From NCBI RefSeq assembly GCF_002797375.1, contig NZ_KZ454941.1, forward strand, positions 3,160,789 to 3,224,788: a stretch of 64,000 nt of DNA. The letters are read 5' to 3'. The translations under genes and the position numbers were made by a program. The notes below the pieces were generated by a model. That model saw only the letters and a program-made list of their open reading frames with translations. It had not been told where the DNA came from and made no database searches. Below are positions 1-9,230 of this stretch, piece by piece. The stretch comes from Bacillus sp. FJAT-42315 (lineage in GTDB: Bacteria; Bacillota; Bacilli; Bacillales; Domibacillaceae). Position 1 is the stretch's first letter. Each line of letters opens with the position of its first letter.

Positions 1-432
1 GAACGTAAGACTTTCTTCACGAATATCATTTTTTCTCGGAATCCAGCCTTGTAATAGCTCTAATAAAGCGGAACGAGCCTCTGGAATCATTTCCTGCCCC
101 ATAATAAGCTGGCCTTTTTCATCAACAACATAATAAAAAAATTGATCAACCCCCGCTAAAACAATTGGTTGCTTCTCAAGTCCGTGTAATTCCTTGATCG
201 TATTTTCCGCTAAATAATGACGGATGATACGAGATTCTTGCCGAGTCAATTCACTAAGTTCGCGCTTCTGGTCTTCAAGAATAATGATGTAAATTAAAGA
301 ATAAACAACGAGGACAAAAAAGAGGAGAAACAACATCATTAATCCACTGTAAGATAAAGTAAGTCGCGATCGTGTTGATGTAAAAATATCTGACTCTCGA
401 TTTTCCCGCCAAAACGTCCATTTATTTTTCAA
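1..432 (-). CDS. Sensor histidine kinase, N-terminal part (cut by window edge)
   Basis: The first 144 codons of a membrane sensor protein are visible and the rest lies outside the window. A hydrophobic stretch at about residues 30-52 (SGLMMLFLLFFVLVVYSLIY) is a membrane segment, followed by a polar extracytoplasmic region. No kinase domain is visible, so the kinase call rests on its position directly after, and overlapping, an OmpR-type response regulator gene. The start is a TTG at 432-430, overlapping the regulator's stop, with a GAGGAG sequence about 13 nt upstream. A start at the ATG at 421 would lead to an early stop in another frame and is rejected. Membrane topology is sound; the kinase function is inferred. 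Confidence 0.75.
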   Translation of the reverse strand, partial: MKNKWTFWRENRESDIFTSTRSRLTLSYSGLMMLFLLFFVLVVYSLIYIIILEDQKRELSELTRQESRIIRHYLAENTIKELHGLEKQPIVLAGVDQFFYYVVDEKGQLIMGQEMIPEARSALLELLQGWIPRKNDIREESLTF

Positions 433-1096
433 CTTTATAACCAACTCCTCTAATGCTTTGAATCATATCCTGCTGGCCAATTTGATTTAATTTTTTTCGT
501 AACAACTTCACCGTCGCATCAATCGTCTTCGGAGCTACCTCCGCATCATACCCCCAAACCCGGTCCAATATCACTTCTCGAGGTAGGACTTGTCCTTTGT
601 TTCGAACGAGAAAATCAAGGAGTTGAAACTCACGCGGGCTTAGCTGAATCATCTCTTTGTTATGGTGTATCATCTGGCTCGTTCGATTGAGCACCACCCC
701 ATGGATCGATTCTGTTTCTGCCACGATCGGTGCATAATTTCGACGTAACAATGCCCGTAACCTAGCCAGCAGTTCATCAATTTCAAACGGCTTCACAAGA
801 TAATCATCAGCACCAGAATCTAATCCCTCAATCCGATCCCCTACCGTATCTTTTGCTGTCAGTATTAAGATCGCACCGGAATAACCTTCTTTTCTTAGCC
901 TCCTGCACACATCGACCCCGTCCCCATTAGGCATCATCCAATCGAGGACTAACACATCATAGTGCGAAGCGTTCGCATAATCATAAGCTTCTTCTCCTTC
1001 TTGCACCCAATCCACTGTATATCCGCCCTTTTTATTTAACATGTAGGCAACCACTTCACCTAACTGCTCATCATCTTCTGCAAAAAGAATATTCAT
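422..1096 (-). CDS. OmpR/PhoB-family response regulator
   Basis: This is a DNA-binding response regulator of about 224 aa. An N-terminal receiver domain carries the acidic pair (AEDDEQ), the phospho-acceptor Asp in VLDWMMP, the Thr in LILTAKD and the Lys in LVKPFE. A C-terminal winged helix ends with the typical SIRGVGYKVEK. Its partner is the kinase gene that overlaps its 3' end. The open frame begins at 1123, but the ATG at 1096 (MNILFAEDD) is the natural start of the receiver fold and follows a GAAAGGGG ribosome binding site. Target genes cannot be told from the sequence. Confidence 0.93.
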   Translation of the reverse strand: MNILFAEDDEQLGEVVAYMLNKKGGYTVDWVQEGEEAYDYANASHYDVLVLDWMMPNGDGVDVCRRLRKEGYSGAILILTAKDTVGDRIEGLDSGADDYLVKPFEIDELLARLRALLRRNYAPIVAETESIHGVVLNRTSQMIHHNKEMIQLSPREFQLLDFLVRNKGQVLPREVILDRVWGYDAEVAPKTIDATVKLLRKKLNQIGQQDMIQSIRGVGYKVEK

Positions 1097-1197
1097 ATAT
1101 AATCCCCTTTCTTTTATCATCATAATTATTATTAGTGAAAAAAGAGTAAAACGAAGCTACTGTCCCTTTTATCATATAAAGAATAACGATGATAAAG

Positions 1198-1352
1198 TGA
1201 AACTTCAATCAGTGGGGGGCTTCATGCCCCACTGATTGTTAGTTGAACAGATCGGGCATTTACGGACTGTTGATCTCCCGCCTACATGTCTGCGCTTTTT
1301 CTTCCCTGTTGAGGTGGGAGTCTTACAGCCCGTTAATGCGGGATAAAAAAGA
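1198..1352 (-). mobile_element. IS200/IS605-like right-end remnant (possible omega-RNA relic)
   Basis: This non-coding stretch contains a long near-perfect hairpin at 1207-1237 (AATCAGTGGGG / CCCCACTGATT around GGCTTCAT) and further G/C-rich short inverted repeats up to 1352 (for example CCCG/CGGG near 1329-1342). Subterminal hairpins of this type, read on the minus strand after a GC-rich structured segment, resemble the right end/omega-RNA part of TnpB-carrying IS elements, such as the one at 62.2-63.8 kb. No transposase gene remains. The similarity is architectural only; I cannot align it to a named element. Confidence 0.35.
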
Positions 1353-1353
1353 C

Positions 1354-1391
1354 ATAAAAAAACGAACCCAACATAAACTCGGGTTCGTTTC
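1354..1391 (-). terminator. Rho-independent terminator of the methionine-salvage operon
   Basis: Read on the minus strand, AACGAACCC pairs with GGGTTCGTT across an 11-nt loop and is followed by a run of T. It lies about 50 bp after the mtnA stop codon. Confidence 0.85.
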
Positions 1392-1443
1392 TCCTAAAAT
1401 ATATGATTGAAATGATCAAAAAACAATTTGATGTCGAATTTTA

Positions 1444-2493
1444 CTAGCATCTACTTTCTTGAGGCTTAGACATAGGCATCTCCCGAATGATTCCCTTTTC
1501 CGTAATAATAGCAGTAATCAAACGATGATCCGTAATATCAAAGGCAGGATTATATGTTTTCACATTCGCTGGTGCCATCGGCTGTTCATACCATTGGCTC
1601 GTAATTTCTTCTGCTTTTCTTACTTCAATTGGGATGTCAGCGCCGGTTGCACAGTTTAAATCGATCGTCGAAGTCGGTGCACACACATAAAATGGAATAT
1701 CATAATGTTTCGCCAAAATCGCTAAGCCCGATGTACCAATTTTATTAGCGGTATCCCCATTAGCGGCCACTCGGTCACAGCCGACGAGTATCGCTTGCAC
1801 TTTCCCTTCTTGCATCACAATCGACGCCATATTATCACAAATTAACGTGACATCAACGCCCGCTTCCTGTAACTCCCATGCCGTCAAACGGGCTCCTTGT
1901 AAAAGCGGTCTCGTTTCATCGGCATATACACTAAAATTATATCCACGCTCCTGTCCCAAATAAATCGGGGCTAAAGCCGTTCCATATTTGGCAGTAGCGA
2001 TCGTGCCCGCATTGCAATGAGTGAGCAGTCCCCATCCAGGCTCCAATAAAGATAAAGCATGTTCTCCAATCGCCAAGCATACTTTCTCATCTTCCGCCCG
2101 AATTACTTCTGCTTCTTCCTTTAATCCTTGTTTCATTGCAAACACAGATTGATGTGCTTCTGCGTACAACCGCTTCTCCATCCGTTCAAGTGCCCAAAAT
2201 AAATTGACCGCAGTTGGCCTTGAAGAGGCTAAATATTGCTTAACCTTGGCAAATTCTTCAGCTAGCTCAGCAAAAGAAGCCGCTTCCGACTTTTTCACCC
2301 CTAAATAAGCACCGTAAGCGGCAGCAATCCCAATGGCTGGCGCTCCTCTCACTTTCAAATGATAAATCGCATCCCAAATCTCTTCTACAGTAGCTAGTCG
2401 CAAAAACACCTTTTCATTCGGCAAAAGTGTCTGGTCAAGCAAAACTAGACAACTATGTTCATCATCGAGCCGCACGGACTGAATCGCTTCCAT
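1444..2493 (-). CDS. mtnA: Methylthioribose-1-phosphate isomerase
   Basis: MtnA converts 5-methylthioribose-1-phosphate to 5-methylthioribulose-1-phosphate in the cytoplasm, the second step of methylthioribose recycling to methionine. The 349-aa protein has family length and carries the RGAPAIG substrate loop, the catalytic Cys in THCNAGTIAT and the catalytic Asp in VGCDRVAANGDTANKIGT. It overlaps the end of mtnK by 32 nt and is the last gene of the operon. An additional MPMSKPQ tail is not part of the conserved core. Regulation is expected through the S-box far upstream. Confidence 0.97.
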   Translation of the reverse strand: MEAIQSVRLDDEHSCLVLLDQTLLPNEKVFLRLATVEEIWDAIYHLKVRGAPAIGIAAAYGAYLGVKKSEAASFAELAEEFAKVKQYLASSRPTAVNLFWALERMEKRLYAEAHQSVFAMKQGLKEEAEVIRAEDEKVCLAIGEHALSLLEPGWGLLTHCNAGTIATAKYGTALAPIYLGQERGYNFSVYADETRPLLQGARLTAWELQEAGVDVTLICDNMASIVMQEGKVQAILVGCDRVAANGDTANKIGTSGLAILAKHYDIPFYVCAPTSTIDLNCATGADIPIEVRKAEEITSQWYEQPMAPANVKTYNPAFDITDHRLITAIITEKGIIREMPMSKPQESRC

Positions 2494-3721
2494 GACCCTC
2501 TACCCCCTTCACGCTATGTTGCAAAATCTGAACAAAATCGTCTCCTGTTCGAATCGTTGAACGTTCTAAAATAAACGTTTTCCCAGCTGTTAAACAAATT
2601 TTCTCTGCTGCTGTGCGCTGCTCGACATTCGTAATGGACGTCAAATCCTTCACATGAGCTATACCGATCACTCGGCGACACAGCTCAAGTCCAACGACAG
2701 CCGCAGTGTCTTCAAGAATGGAATCGAGATACGATTCTTTAAACCCAGCAAGAGTAGCGGTTTGTTCCGTTGCTTTTTCATCCCAAAGCTGAAGAAATTT
2801 CTCTGAAAACAACTGAATCACTTCGGTAATCGTCTCCTCTAAATATCGCAAATAATCCAATTGTTGCTTAGTTTCTTCTATTATATATTTCGCATTGATA
2901 TGAGCAAAAATCAAATTCGCTACTACGTTGCCGATATCATAGCCAGCTGGCCCATAGAACGCAAACTCCGGATCAATGATTTTCGTTGAATCCTCTTTCA
3001 CAAAGATCGAGCCTGTATGCAAATCTCCATGAAGCAATGATTGAGATTTCGTCATAAAATCAAACTTTAGCTTCGCTGTTTCTAATCGTAGCCGTTTATC
3101 ATTCCAAATCTCTTCTCGAACGAATTCCTTTGTTCCTTCAAATACATCATTTTGCTCACAATCATAAAACGGCTCTGTATAGACTAAATCTTCTGTTATT
3201 TCACATAACTCAGGGTTCGTAAATTGCTGGACAAGTGCCTTTTTCTTTTTATGCTCTAACACGACATCAGATGTTAACAGCAAAGTCCGAACTAGAAATG
3301 TTGTAATATGGTCCGCAAACAAAGGAAACTTCCGCCCTTTTAACAACGCCGAACGCAAAATTTCATGATCAGACAAATCATCCATCACGCAGCAATTCAT
3401 CACAGGGTCGTATGAATATACCTTTGGCACCAATCCTGATGCCAACTCTCCTTGTAACGTCAAAATTTCACTTTCAATGCGATTGCGATCAGGTGAGAGC
3501 TTAAAGACATCTGAAATACGTGCCACTGGCCCTGCTTGCTTAATAATAACCGACTGCCCACTTTTTTGGTCGACAACTCGAAAGACATAATTTAAATTGC
3601 CGTCCCCAATTTCCTGACACGTTAACTCTGCATCCTCGGAAAAAATATTCAGCTTACTTTGTGCATATTGTAATGCATCTTCTTCATTCATTGTAAAATA
3701 AGCAGACGTAAAATCTTTCAC
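2462..3721 (-). CDS. mtnK: Methylthioribose kinase
   Basis: MtnK phosphorylates 5-methylthioribose with ATP, the committing step of salvage. The 419-aa protein has the kinase catalytic loop (LHGDLHTGSIFV) and the metal-binding segment (IDPEFAFYGPAGYDIGNV) of the MTR kinase/choline kinase fold, with the N-terminal IGDGNLNYVFRV nucleotide loop. It follows the importer permease by 15 nt and overlaps mtnA. The neighbourhood of a ribose-type importer and a kinase that traps its product supports uptake of free methylthioribose. Confidence 0.96.
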   Translation of the reverse strand: MKDFTSAYFTMNEEDALQYAQSKLNIFSEDAELTCQEIGDGNLNYVFRVVDQKSGQSVIIKQAGPVARISDVFKLSPDRNRIESEILTLQGELASGLVPKVYSYDPVMNCCVMDDLSDHEILRSALLKGRKFPLFADHITTFLVRTLLLTSDVVLEHKKKKALVQQFTNPELCEITEDLVYTEPFYDCEQNDVFEGTKEFVREEIWNDKRLRLETAKLKFDFMTKSQSLLHGDLHTGSIFVKEDSTKIIDPEFAFYGPAGYDIGNVVANLIFAHINAKYIIEETKQQLDYLRYLEETITEVIQLFSEKFLQLWDEKATEQTATLAGFKESYLDSILEDTAAVVGLELCRRVIGIAHVKDLTSITNVEQRTAAEKICLTAGKTFILERSTIRTGDDFVQILQHSVKGVEGHGSDSVRAAR

Positions 3722-3736
3722 CTACATCCCCTCCCA

Positions 3737-4741
3737 TTACCGCTTTTTATAATAAGTAAGTCCTAAAGCAAATACTAAAACCGCTCCTTTTACAATATCC
3801 ATCGCATAGTAAGGAACAGAGATCATCACTAAGCCATTTTGCAAAATCCCAATAAGGACAGCACCAATAAAGGTACCAATGGCATTCGGCTTTCCTGCTC
3901 CAAAAACGGCAAAACCGATAAATGTAGCGGCCACCGCATCCATTAAATAAGGAGCTCCCGCATTAATTTCCGCCGTCATTACTCGAGCTGATAACACCAT
4001 TCCACCGACTGCTGCACATATAGCCGACAATAAGTAAGCCATCATTTTATATTTATTCACAGCGATCCCAGACAGTCGTGCTGCTTCCTGATTGCCACCG
4101 ATCATATACATGAAACGGCCATGCTTCGTATACGTTAAAAACAGATGAACAAGAAAAACGACCACAAACATGACAACAATGATCCAAGGGACTTGCCCCA
4201 TTTTTTCAAAGATGGGACTGATCGTTCCTGTCGCAAACGTTCCATCTGGCATCACCATGTTTTGCGTAACGGTTGCTCCTTTCGTATACGTCAAAGCCAC
4301 CCCTTGAATAATAAACATCATCGCTAGCGTCGCGAGCATATCTGGAATTTTAAATTTAATAATGAATAATGAATTAAGTGCGCCGATTACTAGTGCAGCC
4401 GCAAGAACAGCGAGAATGGCGATCACAATATTTTGCGAATACCAGACAAACATTGAAATGGCCACTGCATTAGCTAATGATGCTGTTGATCCCACGGACA
4501 AATCAAATCCATTAATCGCTAAAGAAATCGTCACGCCGATTGCAATGATCGTGACAATCGAGATTGAACGTAAAATATTGATCAAATTGTCCGCTTCAAT
4601 GAATGCAGGATTGGCCCATGTAAACATCGCGATCAAAAGTCCGATTGTTACGATCGTTCCATATTTATATAGCCAGTCAAACAGCTGAAACGACGGTTTC
4701 ACTGGCTGATTCTCCGCTAAGATGGTTCGTTCTGTAGCCAT
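3737..4741 (-). CDS. Ribose-type ABC importer permease, probable methylthioribose transporter
   Basis: This is an integral membrane permease of the BPD_transp_2 (RbsC) family. The 334 residues form about nine to ten hydrophobic segments, with the family signature around GFDLSVGSTASLANAVA. It ends in YKKR and its start lies one base from the ATPase stop. Its partners are the ATPase (4742-6223) and the binding protein (6220-7329). The position immediately before mtnK-mtnA inside an S-box operon suggests that the substrate is methylthioribose or a related methylthio-sugar. The substrate is inferred, not shown by sequence alone. Confidence 0.9.
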   Translation of the reverse strand: MATERTILAENQPVKPSFQLFDWLYKYGTIVTIGLLIAMFTWANPAFIEADNLINILRSISIVTIIAIGVTISLAINGFDLSVGSTASLANAVAISMFVWYSQNIVIAILAVLAAALVIGALNSLFIIKFKIPDMLATLAMMFIIQGVALTYTKGATVTQNMVMPDGTFATGTISPIFEKMGQVPWIIVVMFVVVFLVHLFLTYTKHGRFMYMIGGNQEAARLSGIAVNKYKMMAYLLSAICAAVGGMVLSARVMTAEINAGAPYLMDAVAATFIGFAVFGAGKPNAIGTFIGAVLIGILQNGLVMISVPYYAMDIVKGAVLVFALGLTYYKKR

Positions 4742-6223
4742 CTATTTTCCTCCTGTTGAATAAAATAAAATCTCTGCCTCATTCGTCGCAGCGGTGTCTA
4801 GTTCTTTCACCACTTCTCCGTCATAAACGACATATACCCGATCCGTCATACCGAGAATATCGTCTAATTCACTGGAGGCATAAATAATCCCTTTGCCTTC
4901 GTTAGCGAGCCGAGCGATCAGATCGAAAATTTCTCTTTTCGCTCCCACATCGACGCCCTTCGTCGGTTCATCAAACACATACACCTCGGCCTCTCCCATC
5001 AGCCACTTGCCAATCACCACTTTTTGCTGATTACCTCCAGATAAGTGCTCGACTTTCGCTTCAGCAGATGGTGTCACAATGTTTAGCTGTTCGATCATAT
5101 GTTCAGCGGCTCTCTTTTCTGCCCGACGATCCATCCAGCCAAACAAACGAGAAAAGCGGCTGACGTTAGCTATACTAAGATTTGTCGTCACGGATTCACC
5201 CGTGACGATTCCCTCTTTTCTTCGTTCTTCCGGCACGAGCACAAGCCCATGACTCACTGCCTTTGCAGGAGAAGAGATGTTCACCTTTTTGCCGTATAGC
5301 TTAATGTCACCAGTTGTTTGCGAGGATGCGCCGAACAATGCCTGACAAATTTCTGTCTTTCCCGCACCAACTAAGCCTGAAATTCCGACAATTTCACCTT
5401 TACTTACGTGTATACTGAGATTTTTAACGACACGTTCGTCCGATAATCCACTAACCTGTAGGATTGGTTCACCAATGTTCGCACGCGACTTCGGATATTG
5501 TTCCGCCAGCTTTTTCCCCAGCATCTGTTCAATGACTTCATTTGTCGACGTGTCTTCCACGCATTTTGTCATCATCCATGAGCCATTTCTCATCACCGTA
5601 ATTTCTTCACATATCTCAAATAACTCTGGCAAGCGATGGGAGATAAAAATAATAGCTACTCCTTGCTGCTTTAACAAGCGGATTAACTGGAACAATTCTT
5701 CCGTTTCCGCATGACTTAAAGGTGCGGTCGGTTCATCTAAAATTAAACAGCGGCAATCATCAGAAATCGCTTTAGCAATAAGCACCATTTGCTTTTCGGC
5801 AAGCGTCAATTGATCGATGCGCTTATCTGTCGGGATAAAAACTTGCAAGCTTGCTAGTATATCAGCTGCTTGTTTGTGGGTCGTTTTCCAATTGATCCAT
5901 AATCTTTGCCCAATCCGCTCCTGCATAATATTTTCAGCAACCGTTAAATAAGGAATAAGGGCCGCATCCACTTCTTGATAGACCATTTGAATACCTTGTT
6001 GCTTCGCTTCTTTCGGCGAGCGAATATTAACCTTCTTTCCATCAATGAAAATCTCGCCACGATAATGATCATAAGCACCCGAGAGTACTTTCATCAACGT
6101 GGATTTTCCCGCTCCATTCGCTCCAATTAACGCATGAGCCTTTCCTTTTTCTATCGTTACGTCCACATCTTTCAAAGCCGCCACACCAGGAAAATCAATG
6201 GAGATATTTTTTAACTCAATCAT
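4742..6223 (-). CDS. Ribose-type ABC importer ATPase (two ABC domains)
   Basis: This RbsA/MglA-like protein of 493 aa has two nucleotide-binding domains. The first has the Walker A GANGAGKST near residue 35 and Walker B CLILDEPTAPL, with a degenerate signature (LTLAEKQ). The second has GLVGAGKTE near residue 285, the complete signature LSGGNQQKVVIGKW and Walker B VYVFDEPTKGVD. Such asymmetry is normal for the family. It overlaps the end of the binding-protein gene by 4 nt. It energises the probable methylthioribose importer. Confidence 0.93.
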   Translation of the reverse strand: MIELKNISIDFPGVAALKDVDVTIEKGKAHALIGANGAGKSTLMKVLSGAYDHYRGEIFIDGKKVNIRSPKEAKQQGIQMVYQEVDAALIPYLTVAENIMQERIGQRLWINWKTTHKQAADILASLQVFIPTDKRIDQLTLAEKQMVLIAKAISDDCRCLILDEPTAPLSHAETEELFQLIRLLKQQGVAIIFISHRLPELFEICEEITVMRNGSWMMTKCVEDTSTNEVIEQMLGKKLAEQYPKSRANIGEPILQVSGLSDERVVKNLSIHVSKGEIVGISGLVGAGKTEICQALFGASSQTTGDIKLYGKKVNISSPAKAVSHGLVLVPEERRKEGIVTGESVTTNLSIANVSRFSRLFGWMDRRAEKRAAEHMIEQLNIVTPSAEAKVEHLSGGNQQKVVIGKWLMGEAEVYVFDEPTKGVDVGAKREIFDLIARLANEGKGIIYASSELDDILGMTDRVYVVYDGEVVKELDTAATNEAEILFYSTGGK

Positions 6224-7329
6224 TTTTTATAATGTTCCTTCAATGTCTTCATCCACTCTTCTTCAAACTCTGTCGATTCTCCCCAACCGGATACAACAGT
6301 TGATAAGTTTTCCATGTTAATTGGTGTTTTTGATGAAGAGAGCTCTTTTTGTGAAATTAAATTCGCATCTAATGCATATTGTTGCGGCGTTTCTTCCCCA
6401 GCTAACTTCTTCGCTAAAATTCTCATATCAATTTTGCCGATTAGTGCTGGATCAACAGCCGCTGTATATGTCCAAGGGCTTCCTTTTTCCTGCATTACTT
6501 GTAAATCGGCATTGGATACATCAATCCCGTAAATCTTTACTTCATTGCGACCTGCTTCTTTCAGTGCACGCGTAGCTCCGATCGCAAAAGCATCCCATGT
6601 AGCATAAATCGCATCAAGCTCTCCTTTTGGATATTTCTTCAACATCGCTTGTACCGCATTTTGCGTTTGTACCGATGTATCAGCCGCGGCTACACCAAAG
6701 CGCTCCACTTCTTTAATGCCTGGATTGTCTTTTAGCTTTTGCTCATAAACGGCATTGCGGCGTACCATCGGCGGGAATCCATCGACCCACAGGTAAGCAA
6801 TGTTGGCTTTTCCGTTCGTATCTTTAATTAATTGGTCTAAACTTAATGTTGCTAATGCTTTGTCATCTTGAGAAGTTAAAGTGACACCTTCTACCTCTTT
6901 TAACTCTTCAATTGAGTCAAATGTGACGACACTTTTCCCCTTTTCTGTAAGCTTTTTCACTGCATCAACCGTCGCCGCATCATCTCCATGAGAGAGAACG
7001 ACTCCATCATAATCCTGATTCGCGGCTTGAGCGATCGCATCATGAAACTTCGCCGTATCCCCATTAGCGGTAAATACATCGACCGTAAACCCGAGCGCTT
7101 CTCCTTCCTGCTTCGCACCAGCTAAAAATTGAGCGGTATGATCATCACCACCAATTTTGCGAATCACTTTCACTTTGACGTCCTCTCCATTAGCAAAACG
7201 CTCCGGGACATTTTCAATTTTTTCATTTTTCTTCTCTGATGAAGCACCTTGCTCACTCGTTGAACATCCCGTTAACAACAATGTCAACGCTACACTCGAA
7301 ACAGCTAACTTTTTAACCCACTTTTTCAT
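6220..7329 (-). CDS. Sugar-binding lipoprotein of the probable methylthioribose importer
   Basis: This is an extracellular substrate-binding lipoprotein of 369 aa. A signal peptide ends in the lipobox LTLLLTGC, with the acylated Cys at about residue 22. The rest matches the periplasmic-binding fold of ribose/galactose type (peripla_BP_4): a repeated beta-alpha pattern, GVVLSHGDDAATVDAV, and DAIYATWDAFAIGATRAL. It is the first importer gene and overlaps the ATPase gene. A 29-bp repeat of the GTGACAGGCAC family occupies the junction with mtnD upstream. The ligand is inferred from context to be methylthioribose. Confidence 0.92.
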   Translation of the reverse strand: MKKWVKKLAVSSVALTLLLTGCSTSEQGASSEKKNEKIENVPERFANGEDVKVKVIRKIGGDDHTAQFLAGAKQEGEALGFTVDVFTANGDTAKFHDAIAQAANQDYDGVVLSHGDDAATVDAVKKLTEKGKSVVTFDSIEELKEVEGVTLTSQDDKALATLSLDQLIKDTNGKANIAYLWVDGFPPMVRRNAVYEQKLKDNPGIKEVERFGVAAADTSVQTQNAVQAMLKKYPKGELDAIYATWDAFAIGATRALKEAGRNEVKIYGIDVSNADLQVMQEKGSPWTYTAAVDPALIGKIDMRILAKKLAGEETPQQYALDANLISQKELSSSKTPINMENLSTVVSGWGESTEFEEEWMKTLKEHYKK

Positions 7330-7360
7330 AAAATATCCTCCAATTCAAACAATATATTAT

Positions 7361-7389
7361 TCGACAAATTCCGGGGAGTGACAGGCACC
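7361..7389 (+). repeat. GTGACAGGCAC repeat, copy 1
   Basis: TCGACAAATTCC followed by GGGGAGTGACAGGCACC. This copy lies inside the methionine-salvage operon, between mtnD and the importer, and its edge meets the mtnD stop codon. Other copies are at 10738, 10864, 11386, 12013 and 13811. Confidence 0.85.
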
Positions 7390-7901
7390 TAGTAAACCGG
7401 GACCCAGCCTTCTTCTGTGACGAAGATGCGAACAGCGACTACTTGGCGGTCTTCAGCGAGTGTGAAGTAGTGACGGACTCCTTCTGGTACGGAGATGAGG
7501 TCGCCTGGGTTCAAATGCACTTCAAAAAATTGGCCATTTTTCGCTTGAATCACGAAGACGCCATGGCCGCTCGCAATAAAGCGTACTTCGTCATCCGTAT
7601 GATGATGCTCGCGCTGAAAGTTTTTCAATAGCTCTTCAAGATTAGGTGTATGTTCAGCGAGCGAAATCACATCCCATGCTTGGTAGCCTCGTCTAGCTGA
7701 AATATCTTGAATTTCCGCTTCAAATGCTTGTAAAATCGTTTGCTTTTCTTCTTCATTCAACACGAACTTTCCTTGTAATCCAGCTGGTAATTTCGAAATA
7801 TCCCAGTGCTCATAAATTACATCCTGCTGTTGTAAAAAGGAAATCACTTCCTCTTGATTATCAATCACTTCATTCGTTTCTTGAATTGTAATAATGGTCA
7901 T
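7389..7901 (-). CDS. mtnD: Acireductone dioxygenase
   Basis: MtnD cleaves acireductone with O2 to formate and 4-methylthio-2-oxobutanoate (Fe form), the last ring-opening step before transamination to methionine. The 170-aa cupin carries the metal site EHHHTDDEVRF plus the later His in GVRHYF. An upstream extension of the frame to 8057 exists, but the ATG at 7901 has an AGGAGGAG site 8 nt upstream and gives family length. It follows mtnB by 40 nt. The aminotransferase that would finish the pathway (mtnE) is not in this window. Confidence 0.96.
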   Translation of the reverse strand: MTIITIQETNEVIDNQEEVISFLQQQDVIYEHWDISKLPAGLQGKFVLNEEEKQTILQAFEAEIQDISARRGYQAWDVISLAEHTPNLEELLKNFQREHHHTDDEVRFIASGHGVFVIQAKNGQFFEVHLNPGDLISVPEGVRHYFTLAEDRQVVAVRIFVTEEGWVPVY

Positions 7902-7941
7902 TTCGACTCCTCCTATTTTCAATATTGGGAATTTTAAAAAA

Positions 7942-8565
7942 TTAACAAAGACTCGCTTTCGCTTGAATAAGCGCCAGTTGATATTGAAATAAAAACTCAC
8001 ATGCTTCGAGCACTTTCTTCGCTTCCAAGCTATCTTGGCCCCAGACGGTAATACCATGGTTTCGAATTAACACCGCCCCCTTTTCTTCATTGACAAAAGG
8101 GACCATCGCAGCCGCTAAAGTCGGGATATCCGCATAGTTAGGGATAATGGGAATCGGCCATTTCGCATCCTCTTCCCAGCGGCCAAATGCCTTGATCAAC
8201 TCTTGACCTTGAAACACTATTTTTCCCTGATCCCCATACAGTTCAGAAATCACATTATTGGCTACTGTATGTACATGCAAGCTACAGCCAGCATTCGTTC
8301 GGCGGTAAATTTCACAGTGTAAAAGCGTTTCCGCTGACGGCTTCAAACTCGTCTCCCCTACTGGATTCCCTTCGCCATCGACAAGTAAGAAATCTTCACT
8401 CGTTTTTTTGCGCTTATCTTTACCGCTAGCAGTCACAAGAAATTGGATGGGATCGTCTTGAACCTTGATAGCTAAATTCCCGCTCGTTCCCATAAACCAG
8501 TCCCGAGCGGCCAGTTCCTCTTTAATTTCGCTCAGCTCATAAGCGCGAGTAACGAATACACTCAT
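7942..8565 (-). CDS. mtnB: Methylthioribulose-1-phosphate dehydratase
   Basis: MtnB dehydrates methylthioribulose-1-phosphate to the 2,3-diketo-phosphate. The 207-aa protein is a class II aldolase/adducin-fold enzyme with zinc ligands in [10 protein letters not shown] and in RNHGITVWG, and a phosphate loop at [10 protein letters not shown]. It overlaps the mtnX stop by 4 nt, which suggests translational coupling. Confidence 0.95.
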   Translation of the reverse strand: MSVFVTRAYELSEIKEELAARDWFMGTSGNLAIKVQDDPIQFLVTASGKDKRKKTSEDFLLVDGEGNPVGETSLKPSAETLLHCEIYRRTNAGCSLHVHTVANNVISELYGDQGKIVFQGQELIKAFGRWEEDAKWPIPIIPNYADIPTLAAAMVPFVNEEKGAVLIRNHGITVWGQDSLEAKKVLEACEFLFQYQLALIQAKASLC

Positions 8566-9230
8566 TTTTCCCTCACCCCTTGCAGATTTTCTAACACTTC
8601 AATACAGTCATAGAACGTTTCAAACGATTGAAACGGGATTGAAAGGGTTGTACATTTTTCCGATAAATAATCTCTCGCAATGACCGTATCAGCAATTTTA
8701 GCCGCTTGTAAGTCTGTGACTGAATCTCCGATGACAATCGTATGTACTTCTGCATTTGCCAGTTGGCGAATAATTGTTGGCTTGCAGCAGCCGCAATTTT
8801 GATTCGGGCACTGATCATCACACACATGAGGCCATTGAATCTGAATCGCCTCTCCGCTAAAATCCGCTTCATTGCAATATACGCCGGCAATCGAATCAAA
8901 AGACTCTAGCATCGGTTTGACGAAAAAATCAATGCCACCACTGACGATATAAAGTGGGATTCCTTGGTGTTTCGCATACTGAACAAAGTCAGAAAAGCCT
9001 TCTCTAATTTCCGCCGTCTCTAATACAAAGTCGATAATGTCTTGCTGTAAAGAAGAAGGCAATAGCTCAAACATTTGGCCGACTCCATCTTGAATACTGA
9101 TCTTCTGAGCTAGAATCTCATTCTTCAATCTCTCACATTCAGGAGGAGCAAAACGCTCCATAATGCTCGCAATATTATCTTTTTTCGTTACCGTTCCATC
9201 AAAGTCACAAAAAATAATTGGCTGTTTCAA
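8562..9230 (-). CDS. mtnX: 2-hydroxy-3-keto-5-methylthiopentenyl-1-phosphate phosphatase
   Basis: MtnX is a HAD-family phosphatase that produces acireductone. The motifs are [13 protein letters not shown] (nucleophile Asp), IVSGGIDFF and [12 protein letters not shown]. The chosen start is a TTG at 9230-9228, which overlaps the mtnW stop in a TTGA arrangement with GGAAGGA about 12 nt upstream. It gives [13 protein letters not shown], like the family N-terminus. An ATG at 9257 would add nine residues and lacks a good ribosome binding site. The 222-aa product is slightly shorter than some homologues. Confidence 0.92.
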   Translation of the reverse strand: MKQPIIFCDFDGTVTKKDNIASIMERFAPPECERLKNEILAQKISIQDGVGQMFELLPSSLQQDIIDFVLETAEIREGFSDFVQYAKHQGIPLYIVSGGIDFFVKPMLESFDSIAGVYCNEADFSGEAIQIQWPHVCDDQCPNQNCGCCKPTIIRQLANAEVHTIVIGDSVTDLQAAKIADTVIARDYLSEKCTTLSIPFQSFETFYDCIEVLENLQGVREK

